From Aureococcus anophagefferens (Eukaryota > Sar > Pelagophyceae > Pelagomonadales > Pelagomonadaceae): a DNA stretch of 64,000 bases. This document shows positions 31,825-41,700 of this stretch, one piece after another. The stretch is from positions 1-64,000 of the forward strand of contig NW_008705579.1 of NCBI RefSeq assembly GCF_000186865.1, given 5' to 3'. Position numbers and translations under genes: made by a program. Position 1 is the stretch's first letter. Every line of letters begins with the position of its first letter. The notes under the pieces are model-generated. The model made no database searches, had not been told where the DNA came from, and was given only the letters and a program-made list of their open reading frames with translations.

Positions 31825-32991
31825 ATGGACGAAGCAAAGCGGTCTTTCCCCCTCGGCACCCTCCTGGGCCTGTTCGTGGGCATCGTGATTGGAGTCGTCG
31901 CGTCGTCGTCGGGATCGCTTCGGCCGGTCGACCGCGACGTCGCGTCGGTACGGCGTCGCCTGACGGACGACAACGAAGATACCGTCGCGACGCTCTGCGC
32001 GTCGGCCGCGGACGCGAGCGCGTGCGAGGCGCTCCTCCGTCGGTCGGCGAAACTCGTCGACGACGGCGCCGCGGCGCACCGCCGCGCGTTCACGCAGGAC
32101 GGCCAGAAGGCCGGGGGCGAGGGCCTCGCGGGCCTGACGCGGTGGCGGGCGCGCACGCTCAAAACCTTGGAGAATCAGTGCGCGTTGAAGTCGATCATGG
32201 ACCCGGACGCGCCGTGCGCCAAACCGACGCGCTCGTCGGTCATCAACTTCGGCCGGTTCGACGTCGCGGACACGACGTTCGACGCGCTCGCGAAGGCCTA
32301 CGAGGCCTACTTCCAGAAGACCCAGACGTTCAGCACGACGCGGTGGCTCGGCGTCCAGCTCCAGCAAGATCCGTCCGACGCGTTCGTCATCGCGGACCTG
32401 CTCTGGCGCTTGCAGCCGGACCTCGTCATCGAGCTCGGCACGTCCGGCGGCGGCTCCGCGGCGTTCTTCGGCCACGTCATGCACGAGTACAACCCGGACG
32501 CCAAGCTCCTGACCTTCGACCCGGCGGATGGCAAGCTAACGGGCACGCCGCTCCTCGAGTGGAACCACCACCACACCCGCGTCGTCTGCGGCGCCGACTG
32601 CGTCCACGCGTCGCGGTCGCGCGTCTGGCGCGAGACGGACGTCATCCACTACGTCAACGCCGCGCCCGATTCGCCCGAGGGGCTCGCCGTCGCGGACGCC
32701 TTCGCGGCCCGGGCGACGCGGGTCTTCGTCATCGAGGACTCGAACCACCTGCTCCCCGTCGTCTCCGCGAACGTCAAGGCCTACGCGCGCTTCGTGACGC
32801 CGGGCCAGTACCTGCTCGTCCAGGACACGCGCCTCGGCTCCCCGCTCCAGGCCGTGAATGCATTTCTCGCCTCGCCGGCCGGGAGGTGCTTCGAGAAGGA
32901 CCGGCGGCCCGAATACTACGTCATCACCCAGCACTGGGAAGGCTACCTGTACCGCAAGCCCGGCTGCGACGACGCTCGACCGGGGGTATGA
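31825..32991 (+). CDS. CmcI/rhamnosyl O-methyltransferase-type SAM-dependent enzyme, type II membrane anchored
   Basis: 388 residues. A single N-terminal membrane segment (TLLGLFVGIVIGVVASSSG) follows MDEAKRSFPLG. The catalytic domain reads FSTTRWLGVQLQQDPSDAFVIADLLWRLQPDLVIELGTSGGGSAAFFGHVM, the hallmark of the cephalosporin-hydroxylase/RhO-methyltransferase family, with ELGTSGGGS as the SAM loop. Then LLTFDPADG, RVFVIEDSNH and YLLVQDTRLG follow, as in metal-assisted family members. Topology suggests a Golgi-lumen sugar O-methyltransferase; this is an inference. It lies wholly inside the segment bounded by the ~470-bp direct repeats. Confidence 0.85.
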   Translation: MDEAKRSFPLGTLLGLFVGIVIGVVASSSGSLRPVDRDVASVRRRLTDDNEDTVATLCASAADASACEALLRRSAKLVDDGAAAHRRAFTQDGQKAGGEGLAGLTRWRARTLKTLENQCALKSIMDPDAPCAKPTRSSVINFGRFDVADTTFDALAKAYEAYFQKTQTFSTTRWLGVQLQQDPSDAFVIADLLWRLQPDLVIELGTSGGGSAAFFGHVMHEYNPDAKLLTFDPADGKLTGTPLLEWNHHHTRVVCGADCVHASRSRVWRETDVIHYVNAAPDSPEGLAVADAFAARATRVFVIEDSNHLLPVVSANVKAYARFVTPGQYLLVQDTRLGSPLQAVNAFLASPAGRCFEKDRRPEYYVITQHWEGYLYRKPGCDDARPGV

Positions 32992-33054
32992 CCGTCGCCT
33001 AAAATTACCGATGCGCACTGACAGTGGCCTCTAGGATTCGTTAGTGGTATCAAA

Positions 33055-33172
33055 CGTACCCGGCCCACGTCTGCGTCGCGACGACGACCGCGGCCCACCT
33101 CCGCTCCAACGTCAAGGCCCTCGCGCTCGACCTCGACGAGGCCGACCTCGCCTGGCTCGCTCGCGGGCCCTG
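33055..33172 (+). pseudogene. Duplicated 3' end of the aldo/keto reductase gene
   Basis: Matches 30541-30659 (offset ~2514) through the stop codon, with single changes such as gctcgcgggccc for gctcacgggccc. Homology begins abruptly at 33055. It continues without break into the intact minus-strand gene at 33244-33636. Confidence 0.9.
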
Positions 33173-33243
33173 ACGCGGTGCGTCATTGTGCAGTCTAACT
33201 TGTGTATACCAAAACGATTACCCGCGCGGCGCTACGCGCACTT

Positions 33244-33636
33244 CTAAGCGCACGCTCGGCGCTCCGCGAGCTCCTTTCGTCGCGCGCGGCGCTCGGTCTG
33301 CTCGGCCTGGATGGAGGCGAGGGCCGCCTCGGCGCTCTCGAAGAGGACGTCGCTCAGGGGCTCGCGCGGCGGCACGAGCGCGACCGATCCCGGGAAGATC
33401 GGCGGCCCGCGGCACGTGCAGCGGCCGACGCAGCGGCACGGCGCGGTCATCTTCGGGATGACGGAGAAGAGCATGGCCTCGCGGGCGCCCGCGGCGGCGG
33501 TCACGAGGGGCTCCGTGGCGCTCGCCTGCGTCTCGAGCGACGCGCCGCCGACGCGCTGCATCGACTGCGTCGCGGGGCGCTGCACGGAGCTGAGGAGGCG
33601 CGCGAACTGGGTGCCGTACTTGATGGGGCCCGACAT
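33244..33636 (-). CDS. Small protein of unknown function, 130 residues
   Basis: Not recognised. MSGPIKYGTQFARLLSSVQR may be a mitochondrial presequence or amphipathic helix. The middle has a Cys cluster (CRCVGRCTCRG) that could bind metal. The end is a charged helix (EAALASIQAEQTERRARRKELAERR). A truncated copy at 30733-31016 shows the same codons, so the frame is real. Confidence 0.65.
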   Translation of the reverse strand: MSGPIKYGTQFARLLSSVQRPATQSMQRVGGASLETQASATEPLVTAAAGAREAMLFSVIPKMTAPCRCVGRCTCRGPPIFPGSVALVPPREPLSDVLFESAEAALASIQAEQTERRARRKELAERRACA

Positions 33637-33940
33637 GGTGTGTTTGGCGATGATGAGGGGGTGGTTTGCGGCTGTTTAGCCCGGCGCAAGAACGGCAGCG
33701 GGCGAGGATGTCACGGCCTGATGGATCGAGAATTGGCATCGCTATTCCAAGCCGGCCGTGATCTTCACAGTTGCCGTCAACGATGCCGTATACAACTCGT
33801 TGCGGGAAATGGCTTGAAAACTGACCAAATTTTGTTCATATCCAACCAGAAGTTAATAATAAAACAACACTGGTTATTTTATGAGATGATATTAAAATTT
33901 GTGAGACCATCTGTATAAGGGATGGTGTGTTATTTTGTAT

Positions 33941-34830
33941 ATTTCTACGCTGTATTCACCGCTAAAGCGCGACCCTTTCTGGAAAAGGGAATGATTTGTA
34001 TTTGGTATATTCTATTCTATATCTTGTAATTAAATTTATTTTTTTTCTAAAATTTTTTAAAAAAGTTTTAAAAAACGTGATTTATAAGGTAGATAGTGTT
34101 GATTTGGATGTGTCTTATAAGGTATAGTATCAATATTACCTAATAAAAAACTGAAATTATGGAATTTAAAAGTATTTCAAAAAACCTCAATGGTATTTCC
34201 ACGCTGTTTTCACGGCTAAAGCCCGACCCTTTCTCAATAAGGGAATGTATGTTTATATCCTTATACAATAAAGATGGTAAAAATGTTGAAAAACAAGCGT
34301 ATATTTCCTTCTTCGTTTTTTGAAATTTAAAATTAAAGAGATGATACGACTTTTAGATCGCTGTGATAAATCTAAAAATATCAAGATGCTTTAAAGGCAG
34401 CGAACAAGTCTAACGCCTAACAGGCGATTCGCCCTGAATCCTCAACAAGGAGGATTCACAAACCTAAAAAAATAAAAAAAAGAACCAACACAAAGGTTTT
34501 TTCAAAAAAAGGTAAAAAATGTTAAAAAATGACCCCCCAAACGTATAATATGTTTCAGCGACAAGATGCCGGGAAGGTGAGTTGCTAGTCGCGTCATAGT
34601 GCGTGCTGATTCCTGCTGGACTACCAGTTAGGTGTCATTGCCCGGAATGAAATAATAGTAATTCTGATGATAAAGTTTATTATTATGGGGATTTACTCCA
34701 GACTTTATAAAAAAACAGATGTTGAAGTGTCATTTCCTGTTTTAGTCCTATTATGTAGGTTTTTTAAATAATTTGTGTGTATTTCCCCGCTGTATTCACG
34801 GCTAAAGCCCGACCGTTTCTGGATAATGTC
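33941..34830 (+). repeat. Three copies of a ~50-bp hairpin-bearing repeat
   Basis: The core atttcyacgctgtattcac then cgctaaagc and cgaccctttct occurs at 33941-33990, 34194-34246 and 34781-34830. The first two end in a short palindrome (ccctttctggaaaaggg; ccctttctcaataaggg). It sits between the larger repeat units and may be a transcription-end or processing signal. Confidence 0.8.
34436..34499 (+). terminator. Hairpin cluster in AT-rich island
   Basis: gaatcctc-aacaag-gaggattc forms a perfect 8-bp stem (34436-34457), preceded by cgcct-aac-aggcg-type pairing at 34414-34426 and followed by aaacct...aggttt at 34460-34499 running into T and A tracts. This resembles 3'-end hairpins of giant-virus transcripts. 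Confidence 0.45.
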
Positions 34831-34883
34831 ATTTTCAAAAAAAGGTAAAAAATGTTAAAAAATGACCCCCCCAAACGTATAAT

Positions 34884-35084
34884 ATGTTTCAGCGACAAGA
34901 TGCCAGGAGGGTGAGGTTGCTAGACGTGCCAGAGTGCATGCTGATTCCTGCCGGATGGAGGGGTCATTGCCCAGGAGGAAATCATAGTAATTCTGATGGG
35001 AAAGTATTCGAATGTGGGAGACGTTATGTTGTCAAGGAACACTGCTCTGCTTTCCAAAAAAACCAATGTGTTTCCTATATGTAG
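34884..35084 (+). CDS. Small repeated ORF in island, 66 residues
   Basis: MFQRQDARRVRLLDVPECML, then GWRGHCPGGNHSNSDGK and ECGRRYVVKEHC. Nearly the same peptide is encoded at 35212-35427. The other two copies of the unit (34551 and 36567) carry stops, so it may be non-coding. His/Cys content is suggestive only. Confidence 0.35.
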   Translation: MFQRQDARRVRLLDVPECMLIPAGWRGHCPGGNHSNSDGKVFECGRRYVVKEHCSAFQKNQCVSYM

Positions 35085-35211
35085 GTTTTTTATGCCTTTA
35101 TAAGGGTATGATTTGTATTTTGTATAAGTATTCTTGTAACCATATATTTTTTTTCTAAAATTTTTAAAAAAGGTAAAAAATGTTAAAAAATGACCCCCCC
35201 AAACGTATAAT

Positions 35212-35427
35212 ATGTTTCAGCGACAAGATGCCAGGAGGGTGAGGTTGCTAGACGTGCCAGAGTGCATGCTGATTCCTGCCGGATGGAGGGGTCATTGCCC
35301 AGGAGGAAATCATAGTAATTCTGATGGGAAAGTAATCGAATGTGGGAGACGTTATGTTGTCGAGGAACACTGCTCTGCTTTCCAAAGCGCCAAAAAACGG
35401 ATGTTGAAGTGTCATTTCCTGTTTTAG
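35212..35427 (+). CDS. Small repeated ORF in island, 71 residues
   Basis: Same start as the ORF at 34884 and the same Cys/His spacing, with a different last 20 residues (SAKKRMLKCHFLF) because this unit retains the aaacggatgttgaagtgtc segment missing from the previous one. Confidence 0.35.
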   Translation: MFQRQDARRVRLLDVPECMLIPAGWRGHCPGGNHSNSDGKVIECGRRYVVEEHCSAFQSAKKRMLKCHFLF

Positions 35428-35685
35428 TCCTATATGTAGGTTTTTTATGTATTTATAAGGGTATGATTTGTATTTTGTATATTCTATAAGTATTCTCGGA
35501 ATAAATTTATTTTTTTTTCTAAAATTTTTAAAAAAGGTAAAAAATGTTAAAAAATGACCCCTCAAAACGTATATATATAATAGGTTGCCCCCATTGATTT
35601 ACGCTTTCTCTTATAGATTGCGTTTTACACGGGCAATAAAGCGAAGCTAGACTTTACGGGCTAGCAACACAGTTGAAAGACGGTC

Positions 35686-36474
35686 ATGGACCGTTTTAGC
35701 AAACTCTTGCCTGATTCAATCAAACAAAAAATATACGAGTTCGATAACACATACAAAGATGCATATGACCTTTGCCTCGGAGAAATGATTTATAACGAAC
35801 TGAACTATGTTCTGAGAAAAAGGCAAGAAAGAATTATCTATACGTATGACGAAAATGACGAAAATACGCCATTATCAAATGGATACATTTCTCCTACAAA
35901 TATCGTTAGGCAGAGCCAAGAAGAATTTGGGGATGATGATGCTTTGCATCGTTTAGTGGGATTTAAAAAGATTCTCGAAAGAACGTGCAGTATTAAATAC
36001 ACAGCTGTTTTAAATCTTTTGGATGAGTTCAAGATCAAATCTAATGTTATGAAACCAGAGACTCTCATAAAAGAATGTGAAAAACAAATTAAAATAAAAA
36101 ACATCAAAACTATGATTTTGCATAGAGCGATTTTCCAACGGCTCATTGCTAAATTTCGTTGGCCTGACATTCTAAGGAACCGTGGCCGTCTAATGAGAAT
36201 GGCATATCGCGATTTGAGAAAGAGATATGACAATCACCGTTTACAATGGCTATACGATGAAACGTGTGTTGAAGGATATACTTTTCCAGAATTAAGCCTA
36301 TACTATGAAATTTGTAAGCTACTTGCAATCTTGAATCATGATATAGATTTATTCAATTTTGAAGAAAGTCAACCAGATGTAGATTGGAGGATGTGTCATG
36401 GAAGCTACGACGAAAATTGGGAAGAAGAATATATTCCTGTGGAGATATATATCTGGGCGATGGATGATAGGTAA
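35686..36474 (+). CDS. Giant-virus-like hypothetical protein, 262 residues
   Basis: Begins MDRFSKLLPDSIKQKIYEFD then NTYKDAYD. The LPD-I---IY-FD-TY opening is seen at the start of many hypothetical proteins of algal Mimivirus relatives (known from memory of the family, not searched). The rest is charged and helical, with KFRWPDILRNRGRLMRMAYRD and an acidic C-terminus. Codons are AT-rich, unlike every flanking gene, so the host is unlikely to be the origin. A single repeat leader lies ~110 bp upstream and an A/T hairpin follows the stop. Function unknown. Confidence 0.75.
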   Translation: MDRFSKLLPDSIKQKIYEFDNTYKDAYDLCLGEMIYNELNYVLRKRQERIIYTYDENDENTPLSNGYISPTNIVRQSQEEFGDDDALHRLVGFKKILERTCSIKYTAVLNLLDEFKIKSNVMKPETLIKECEKQIKIKNIKTMILHRAIFQRLIAKFRWPDILRNRGRLMRMAYRDLRKRYDNHRLQWLYDETCVEGYTFPELSLYYEICKLLAILNHDIDLFNFEESQPDVDWRMCHGSYDENWEEEYIPVEIYIWAMDDR

Positions 36475-36477
36475 AAG

Positions 36478-36518
36478 AAAAAAACCTAAAAAAAAGAAAC
36501 GAAAAAAAAGGTTTTTTT
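36478..36518 (+). terminator. Hairpin after the viral-like gene
   Basis: aaaaaaacct pairs with aggttttttt around an A-rich loop just after the stop codon at 36474. A second near-perfect stem (aggtttgtga / tcacaaaacct) lies at 36790-36813. Confidence 0.5.
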
Positions 36519-37201
36519 CAAAAAAAGGTAAAAAAATGTTAAAAAATGACCCCCCAAACGTATAATATGTTTCAGCGACAAGAGGCCTGGAAGGTGAGTT
36601 GCTATTATAAGTCGTGCCAGAGTGCATGCTGATTCCTGCCGGATGGAGGTGTCATTGCCCAGGAGGAAATCATAGTAATTCTGATGGGGAAGTTTTTATT
36701 AGGGAATTTGTCCCGGACTTTCCAAAAAACAGATGTTGAAGTGTCATTTCCTGTTTTAGTCCTATTAGGTAGGTTTTTTTTTATGTTTTAGGTTTGTGAC
36801 CATCACAAAACCTTATAAAAGACCAAATAATATTTAACCAAACCTGATATAAAACTGACCGCGATTTTTGAAGGTCAACATTACTTCACCAAAAGTGGTT
36901 AAATTTTTAAAATTTTAGGAAACTCGCTAAAAAATCATTAAAAAGTGGTTGTTAAAATGTAAATTTTTAAAAAGGACGTTGGTGTAAAAAAATCCTTATA
37001 AAATTTGCGTCTACGCCCGAATTCTTGTTAAAAAACAACCGAAAAACAAACGTTTTTTGGCAAAACAGTCATTTTCTTGTTAGGTAAAATTTTGACTTTG
37101 TCCTTAATACGTGGATTAACTCTCGTTGCGCGCTTCTCGGCGCTGCCGGTTTGTGGGCAGCCTCCGAACGCCCGCGTGCGTCCTCGGCATTGCGCGCAAC
37201 G

Positions 37202-38554
37202 ATGTACGGCAAGGCCAAGGAAAAGGCCGCGGAGATGGCGACCAAGGCCCAGACGGCGTGCAACGAGGCCGCCGACAAGGCCAAGACGGCCTACGCGGAC
37301 GCGGCGCCGCTCGCCGCCCAGGCCGGCGCCACGGCGGCCCAGGCCGCGAAGAGCGCCGCGACGACGGCCGAGCAGGGCTGCGTCGCCGTCGCGGGCGAGG
37401 AGCGCGTCGGGGCCGCCAAGGGCGCGGCCGCCGGCGCCAAGGCGCAGGCGTCGGCCTACGCCGGCAAGGCCGCCGACGCCGCCCGGGAGAAGGTCGCGGA
37501 CCTCGAGGAGGCCGCTCGGGGCCGGGCCGTCGACATCGTCACCGCGGGCGTCGACGCCGCCGTGGCCAAGGTCGGCGTCAAGGCCAAGGACGCTCTGGTC
37601 GACCCGGACATGCCCGCGCCCGTCGCGTACGCCGCCGTCGCCTTCGTGGACAGCGCCCTGCCCGAGCTCAAGGGGGTGATCTTAGAAACCCTGGCGAACA
37701 AGTTCCGCAAGGCCGTCGAGGACGACGACCTCATGACGGCGCCGCCGCCGCCGTGCTGCCCGAACGTCTTCGCGTTCCTCCGCGCGTTCGTGCTCTACCA
37801 CATGTTCCCCCACGACAAGACGATCTGGGCGAAGCTGCGGGACCCCTGGTGGTGGCTTTTCACGGTGGGCCTCGGGTCGTTCCCGCTCTACGGCGTCCAC
37901 GTCTGCTGGTGGGCGTTCGTGCTCCTCTGCAAGGACCGGCGCGACGAGTACCAGCTCGTCGACTTCGTCGTCTCCTTCAAGGCCGCGCAGTTCATCTCCG
38001 GCGGCGTCCAGGCGATGATGGTCGGGTCCATCCTCTACACGACGTGCATCCCGAACTGCACGGGCGACGAGGCGCCGGGCAACCACCCGAATTTTCGGGT
38101 GGAGCTCCTCTTCTTTTTGGTCAAGGGCGGCCTCTGCTGGCTCGCGCTCCTCATGCTGCCCTGCTCCGAGGTCAAGGGCGGGCGCCTGTACGTGCCCCTC
38201 AAGTCGGACCCGGACCTCGCGCGCAAGGGCGGGCGGGTCTGGAACCTCATGTACTACGACCTCCTCGTCTTCGCGGTCTGCCTCGGCCTCGGGCTCCAGG
38301 TCTACGCGGACGCGGACAAGCCGGGCTGGGTCCAGGACGCGCAGCTCTTCCACATCAAGGCCCTCTACGGCGTGCTGTCCTTCCCCTGGTTCATCCTCAA
38401 GCTGCCCCTGCTCTACACGGTCATCCTCGGCCTGAAGCCGACGCTCTACAACAGACGCGGCGACACGGTCCGGCCCGCGAACGCCAAGGAGAAGCGCGCG
38501 GCGCGCGACAAGCGCGTCGGCGCCCGGGTCCACCCGGGCGACGACGCCGCGTAA
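37202..38554 (+). CDS. Multi-pass membrane protein with Ala-rich amphipathic N-terminus
   Basis: 450 residues from ATG 37202; a longer reading from 37151 starts at GTG. Residues ~1-110 are Ala/Lys-rich amphipathic helix (KAKEKAAEMATKAQTAC, ADKAKTAYADAA) like LEA or perilipin-type lipid-binding helices. From ~180 onward there are about six membrane segments (FAFLRAFVLYHMF, WWWLFTVGLGSFPLYGVHVCWWAFVLLC, FISGGVQAMMVGSILYT, LLFFLVKGGLCWLALLMLPC, LLVFAVCLGLGLQVY, VLSFPWFILKLPLLYTVILGL). Conserved-looking acidic site: CKDRRDEYQLVDF. No family recognised. Its 5' end lies only ~80 bp from the AT-rich island. Confidence 0.78.
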   Translation: MYGKAKEKAAEMATKAQTACNEAADKAKTAYADAAPLAAQAGATAAQAAKSAATTAEQGCVAVAGEERVGAAKGAAAGAKAQASAYAGKAADAAREKVADLEEAARGRAVDIVTAGVDAAVAKVGVKAKDALVDPDMPAPVAYAAVAFVDSALPELKGVILETLANKFRKAVEDDDLMTAPPPPCCPNVFAFLRAFVLYHMFPHDKTIWAKLRDPWWWLFTVGLGSFPLYGVHVCWWAFVLLCKDRRDEYQLVDFVVSFKAAQFISGGVQAMMVGSILYTTCIPNCTGDEAPGNHPNFRVELLFFLVKGGLCWLALLMLPCSEVKGGRLYVPLKSDPDLARKGGRVWNLMYYDLLVFAVCLGLGLQVYADADKPGWVQDAQLFHIKALYGVLSFPWFILKLPLLYTVILGLKPTLYNRRGDTVRPANAKEKRAARDKRVGARVHPGDDAA

Positions 38555-38705
38555 CGACGACGGCGCGGCGCTTCGGCGGGGACGCGCTCGTACGCGCGCG
38601 GAAGTACGGCGCTCGTACACGTTGAGGTCTGCAAGGCCAACCCGAGAAACCGATGACCATTCCACTCACAGTGTGGTCTAGGCTTCGGACATGATGTAGC
38701 AGGCA

Positions 38706-41700
38706 ATGCGCCGCGCGTTCGCCGCGGCGCTGCTGCTGGGCGCCGCCGCCGCCTACGACCACGGCACCTGCGCCGGCTACGCCAACGGCGGCGTCTACAC
38801 CGGCGCCTCGCTGGGCTTCGAGTGGGACGCCCTGGCAGCCTCCTGCTGCTACGTCTACGACGCCAACGCCTGCTCGCACTCGCCGTCGGGCGTGCCGAGC
38901 GCCGTCCCGACGAGCACGCCGACGTCCCTGCCGACGCCGGTGCCGAGCGAGACCTTCCTCCCGACGCCCGAGCCGACGGCCGTGCCCACCGCCGATCCGA
39001 CGAATCGTCCGACGGCCGCGCCCACCTTCGAGCCGACGTCGGTGCCCACGGCGGACCCGACGGGCTGCCCGACGCCCGCGCCCACCTTCGCGCCGTCGGC
39101 GGCCCCGACGGCGGCTCCCACGAACGTCGCCACCGGCGTCCCGCGACGACGAGAGATTTCGCGGCGCGGAGCCAAAAGTCGTAGGTCCCGACGTCCGCGC
39201 CGACGACGCCGCCGACGGCCGTGCCGACGTTCACGCCCACGTCTGCTCCCACGGCGTGCCCGTCGACGTCGCCGGCGCCGTCGCCGGCCCCGTCGCCCGC
39301 GCCGTCGCCCGCGCCGTCGACGACGCCGACGCCCGCGCCGTCCGCGGCGCCGACGCCCGCGCCCACGCCGTCGCCCTCGACGGCGCCGACCGTCGCTCCC
39401 ACGCCTGGTCCATCCACGCCGGGGCCCACGGCGACCTTCGGGCCGACCGCGTCGCCGACGCTCGCGCCGACGCCGTCGCCGACGACGCGGCCCACGCCCG
39501 AGCCCACGGTCTCTCCCTCGACGAGCCCGACGGTGAGCCCCACGGCGTCTCCCACGACGTCTCCCACGGTCAGCCCGACGGCGAGCCCCACGACGAGCCC
39601 GACGCGATCCCCGACGGTCTCGCCGACCGCGTCCCCGACGGCGGGCCCGACGATCGCGCCGACGCCGTCCCCGAGCGTCTCGCCGGCGCCGACCGCGTCC
39701 CCGACGATCTCGCCGACGCCCTCCCCGACGTCGACGCACGACCCGACGCCGTCGCCGTCGCTCAGCCCGACGGTGTCGCCGACGGCGTCGCCGACGGCGT
39801 CGCCGACGATCGCGCCGACGCCGAGCCCGAGCACGAGCCCGACGATCGCGCCGACGCCGTCGCCGTCGACGACGCCGACGCCCGCGCCCTCGACGTCGCC
39901 GACGCCCGCGCCGACCATCGGCGACTGCAAGTCCATCATATCGGACGCCTGCGGCTGCGTCTACGTCCTCTTCGACTTCTCCGAGTCCGCGCCGCCGACG
40001 CCGTCGCCGACGATCCCGCCGACGCCGTCGCCGACGACGCCCGCGCCCTCGGCGACGCCGACGCCCGCGCCGACGCCCAAGCCGAGCCTCACGCCCTACC
40101 CGTCCGGCGTTCCCACGAGCGCGCCGTCGCACGTGCCCAGCGGGGTCCCGACGAGCGTCCCCACGGCGCCGCCCTCGCAAGCGCCGAGCCCCGCGCCGAC
40201 GACGGCCGCCCCGACGACGGCGCGGCCGTCCGGCGTGCCGACGGCCGAGCCCACGTCCGTCCCGTCGGCGACGCCGTCGCGGGTTCCGACGTCCTCGCCC
40301 TCGTACGCGCCGTCGACGTCTCCGTCGAGCCACCCCACCTCGAAACCGTCCAGCGTCCCGACGGCCGTCCCCACGAGCGCGCCGACGTCGCCGCCGACGA
40401 GCCCGCCGACCCTCTTTCCGACCTACGACACCATGAGCCCGTCGGGCGTGCCGACCTCCGCGCCCACGTCCGTGCCCACGGCGCCGCCCACGAGCGCGCC
40501 GTCGTCGGCGCCGTCGTGGGGTCCGACGCTCGCGCCGTCGTACCACACGGACGGACCGACGTCCGTGCCCTCGTCCGCGCCGACCTCGGTGCCGACGGGA
40601 TCGCCGACGTCGCCCCCGACGTCCGAACCGACCTACATGACGGAGCATCCAAGCGGCGTGCCGACGGCCGTGCCCACGTCCGTCCCCACGGCGCCGCCGT
40701 CGTTCGCGCCGTCGACGCCGCCGACGCCCGCGCCGACGTCGCGCCCGACGGGCATGCCGACCTCGGTCCCGACGTCCGCGCCGTCCATGATCTGCCCGAG
40801 CTTCGCGTGGATCACGGGCCCCGGCGAGCCGAGCGCGGAGCGCGTCAAGACCTGGGGCGAGGTCGACCTCCAGCACGCGACGGTCGAGGCCTGCTGCCGC
40901 TTCCGCGCGACGCCCTGCCCGGGCTACGCGCCGACGGCCGTGCCCACGTCCTGCCCGACGGCCGAGCCGAGCTACATGACGGCGCACCCGAGCCTCGAGC
41001 CGTCGCTGAGCGCGAGGCCGTCGCCGCCGCCGACGTCCGAGCCCACGTACATGACGCTGCATCCGAGCGGCGCGCCGACGGCCGTGCCCACGTCCGTCCC
41101 CACGGCGCCGCCGTCCCCGCAGCCCTCGTCGACGCCCTACCCGACGCGCGCGCCGACGACCGCGCGCCCGAGCGCGCCGCCGACGGTCGCGCCGACGCCC
41201 GCGCCGACGACGAGCCCGTCCGCGTCGCCCACGACCTCGCCGACGATCGCGCCGACGCCGTCGCCGACGCCGGGGCCGACGGCCTGCAACTGCACCATGG
41301 ACTACGGGCGCGCGATCGGCGACGGCCACTTCCGCGAGCGCGGCGACGGCCTGCTCTACGGCTCGCTCCCGGCGCTCAACGTCGACGCGAACACGCTCAG
41401 CGACGGCTTCGGCTGGGACGACTACGTCGCGGCGCGGGCCTACACCGACGGCCTCGTCATCGCGAACGCGAGCTACGAGTTCTACTGCGTCTACCGCGAG
41501 CAGCCGGGCCCGACGGCGGCGCCGTCCGGCGCGCCGACGCCCATGCCGAGCCCGGCGCCGACGTCGATGCCGTCGACGCACGTGCCCACGGCGCCGTCCT
41601 CCTTCCCGACGCCCGCGCCGTCGCTCGCGCGCGGCAAGCTCTCGTTCTCCTCCGCCGTCGGCCTCGTCGGCGTCGCGCCGGCCGCGGTCGACGACGCGGC

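Larger units (their letters stand above)
34501..36785 (+). repeat. Five copies of a ~260-bp unit beginning with a conserved A-rich leader
   Basis: The leader ggtaaaaaatgttaaaaaatg then accccccaaacgtata appears near 34511, 34843, 35172, 35536 and 36527. Four copies continue with atgtttcagcgacaagatgcc and ~190 bp of shared sequence, ending in tgtaggtttttt. The fourth (35536) has only the leader and precedes the 35686 gene. The leader could be a promoter. Confidence 0.88.
33730..37120. mobile_element. AT-rich island, probable giant-virus-derived or other foreign insertion
   Basis: Composition changes sharply from GC-rich to strongly AT-rich (long A and T runs) at about 33730-33800 and returns at about 37115-37140. 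Inside are one intact gene, at least three families of short direct repeats, and A/T-tailed hairpins. The gene begins with a motif common in algal giant-virus proteins. Low-GC giant viruses of such algae are known, so an integrated viral piece is the simplest reading. A Polinton-like element or a misassembled viral contig is possible. No capsid, polymerase, integrase or clear terminal inverted repeat is seen. Confidence 0.7.

Noticed and set aside
34414..34457. Paired hairpins as a tRNA
   Set aside because: Stem lengths and loop spacing do not form an acceptor, anticodon and T arm; no GTTC-type T loop is present.
33730..37120. AT-rich island as a nuclear copy of plastid or mitochondrial DNA
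   Set aside because: No organelle gene, tRNA or rRNA seen; the one gene looks viral and the repeats are not organellar in type.
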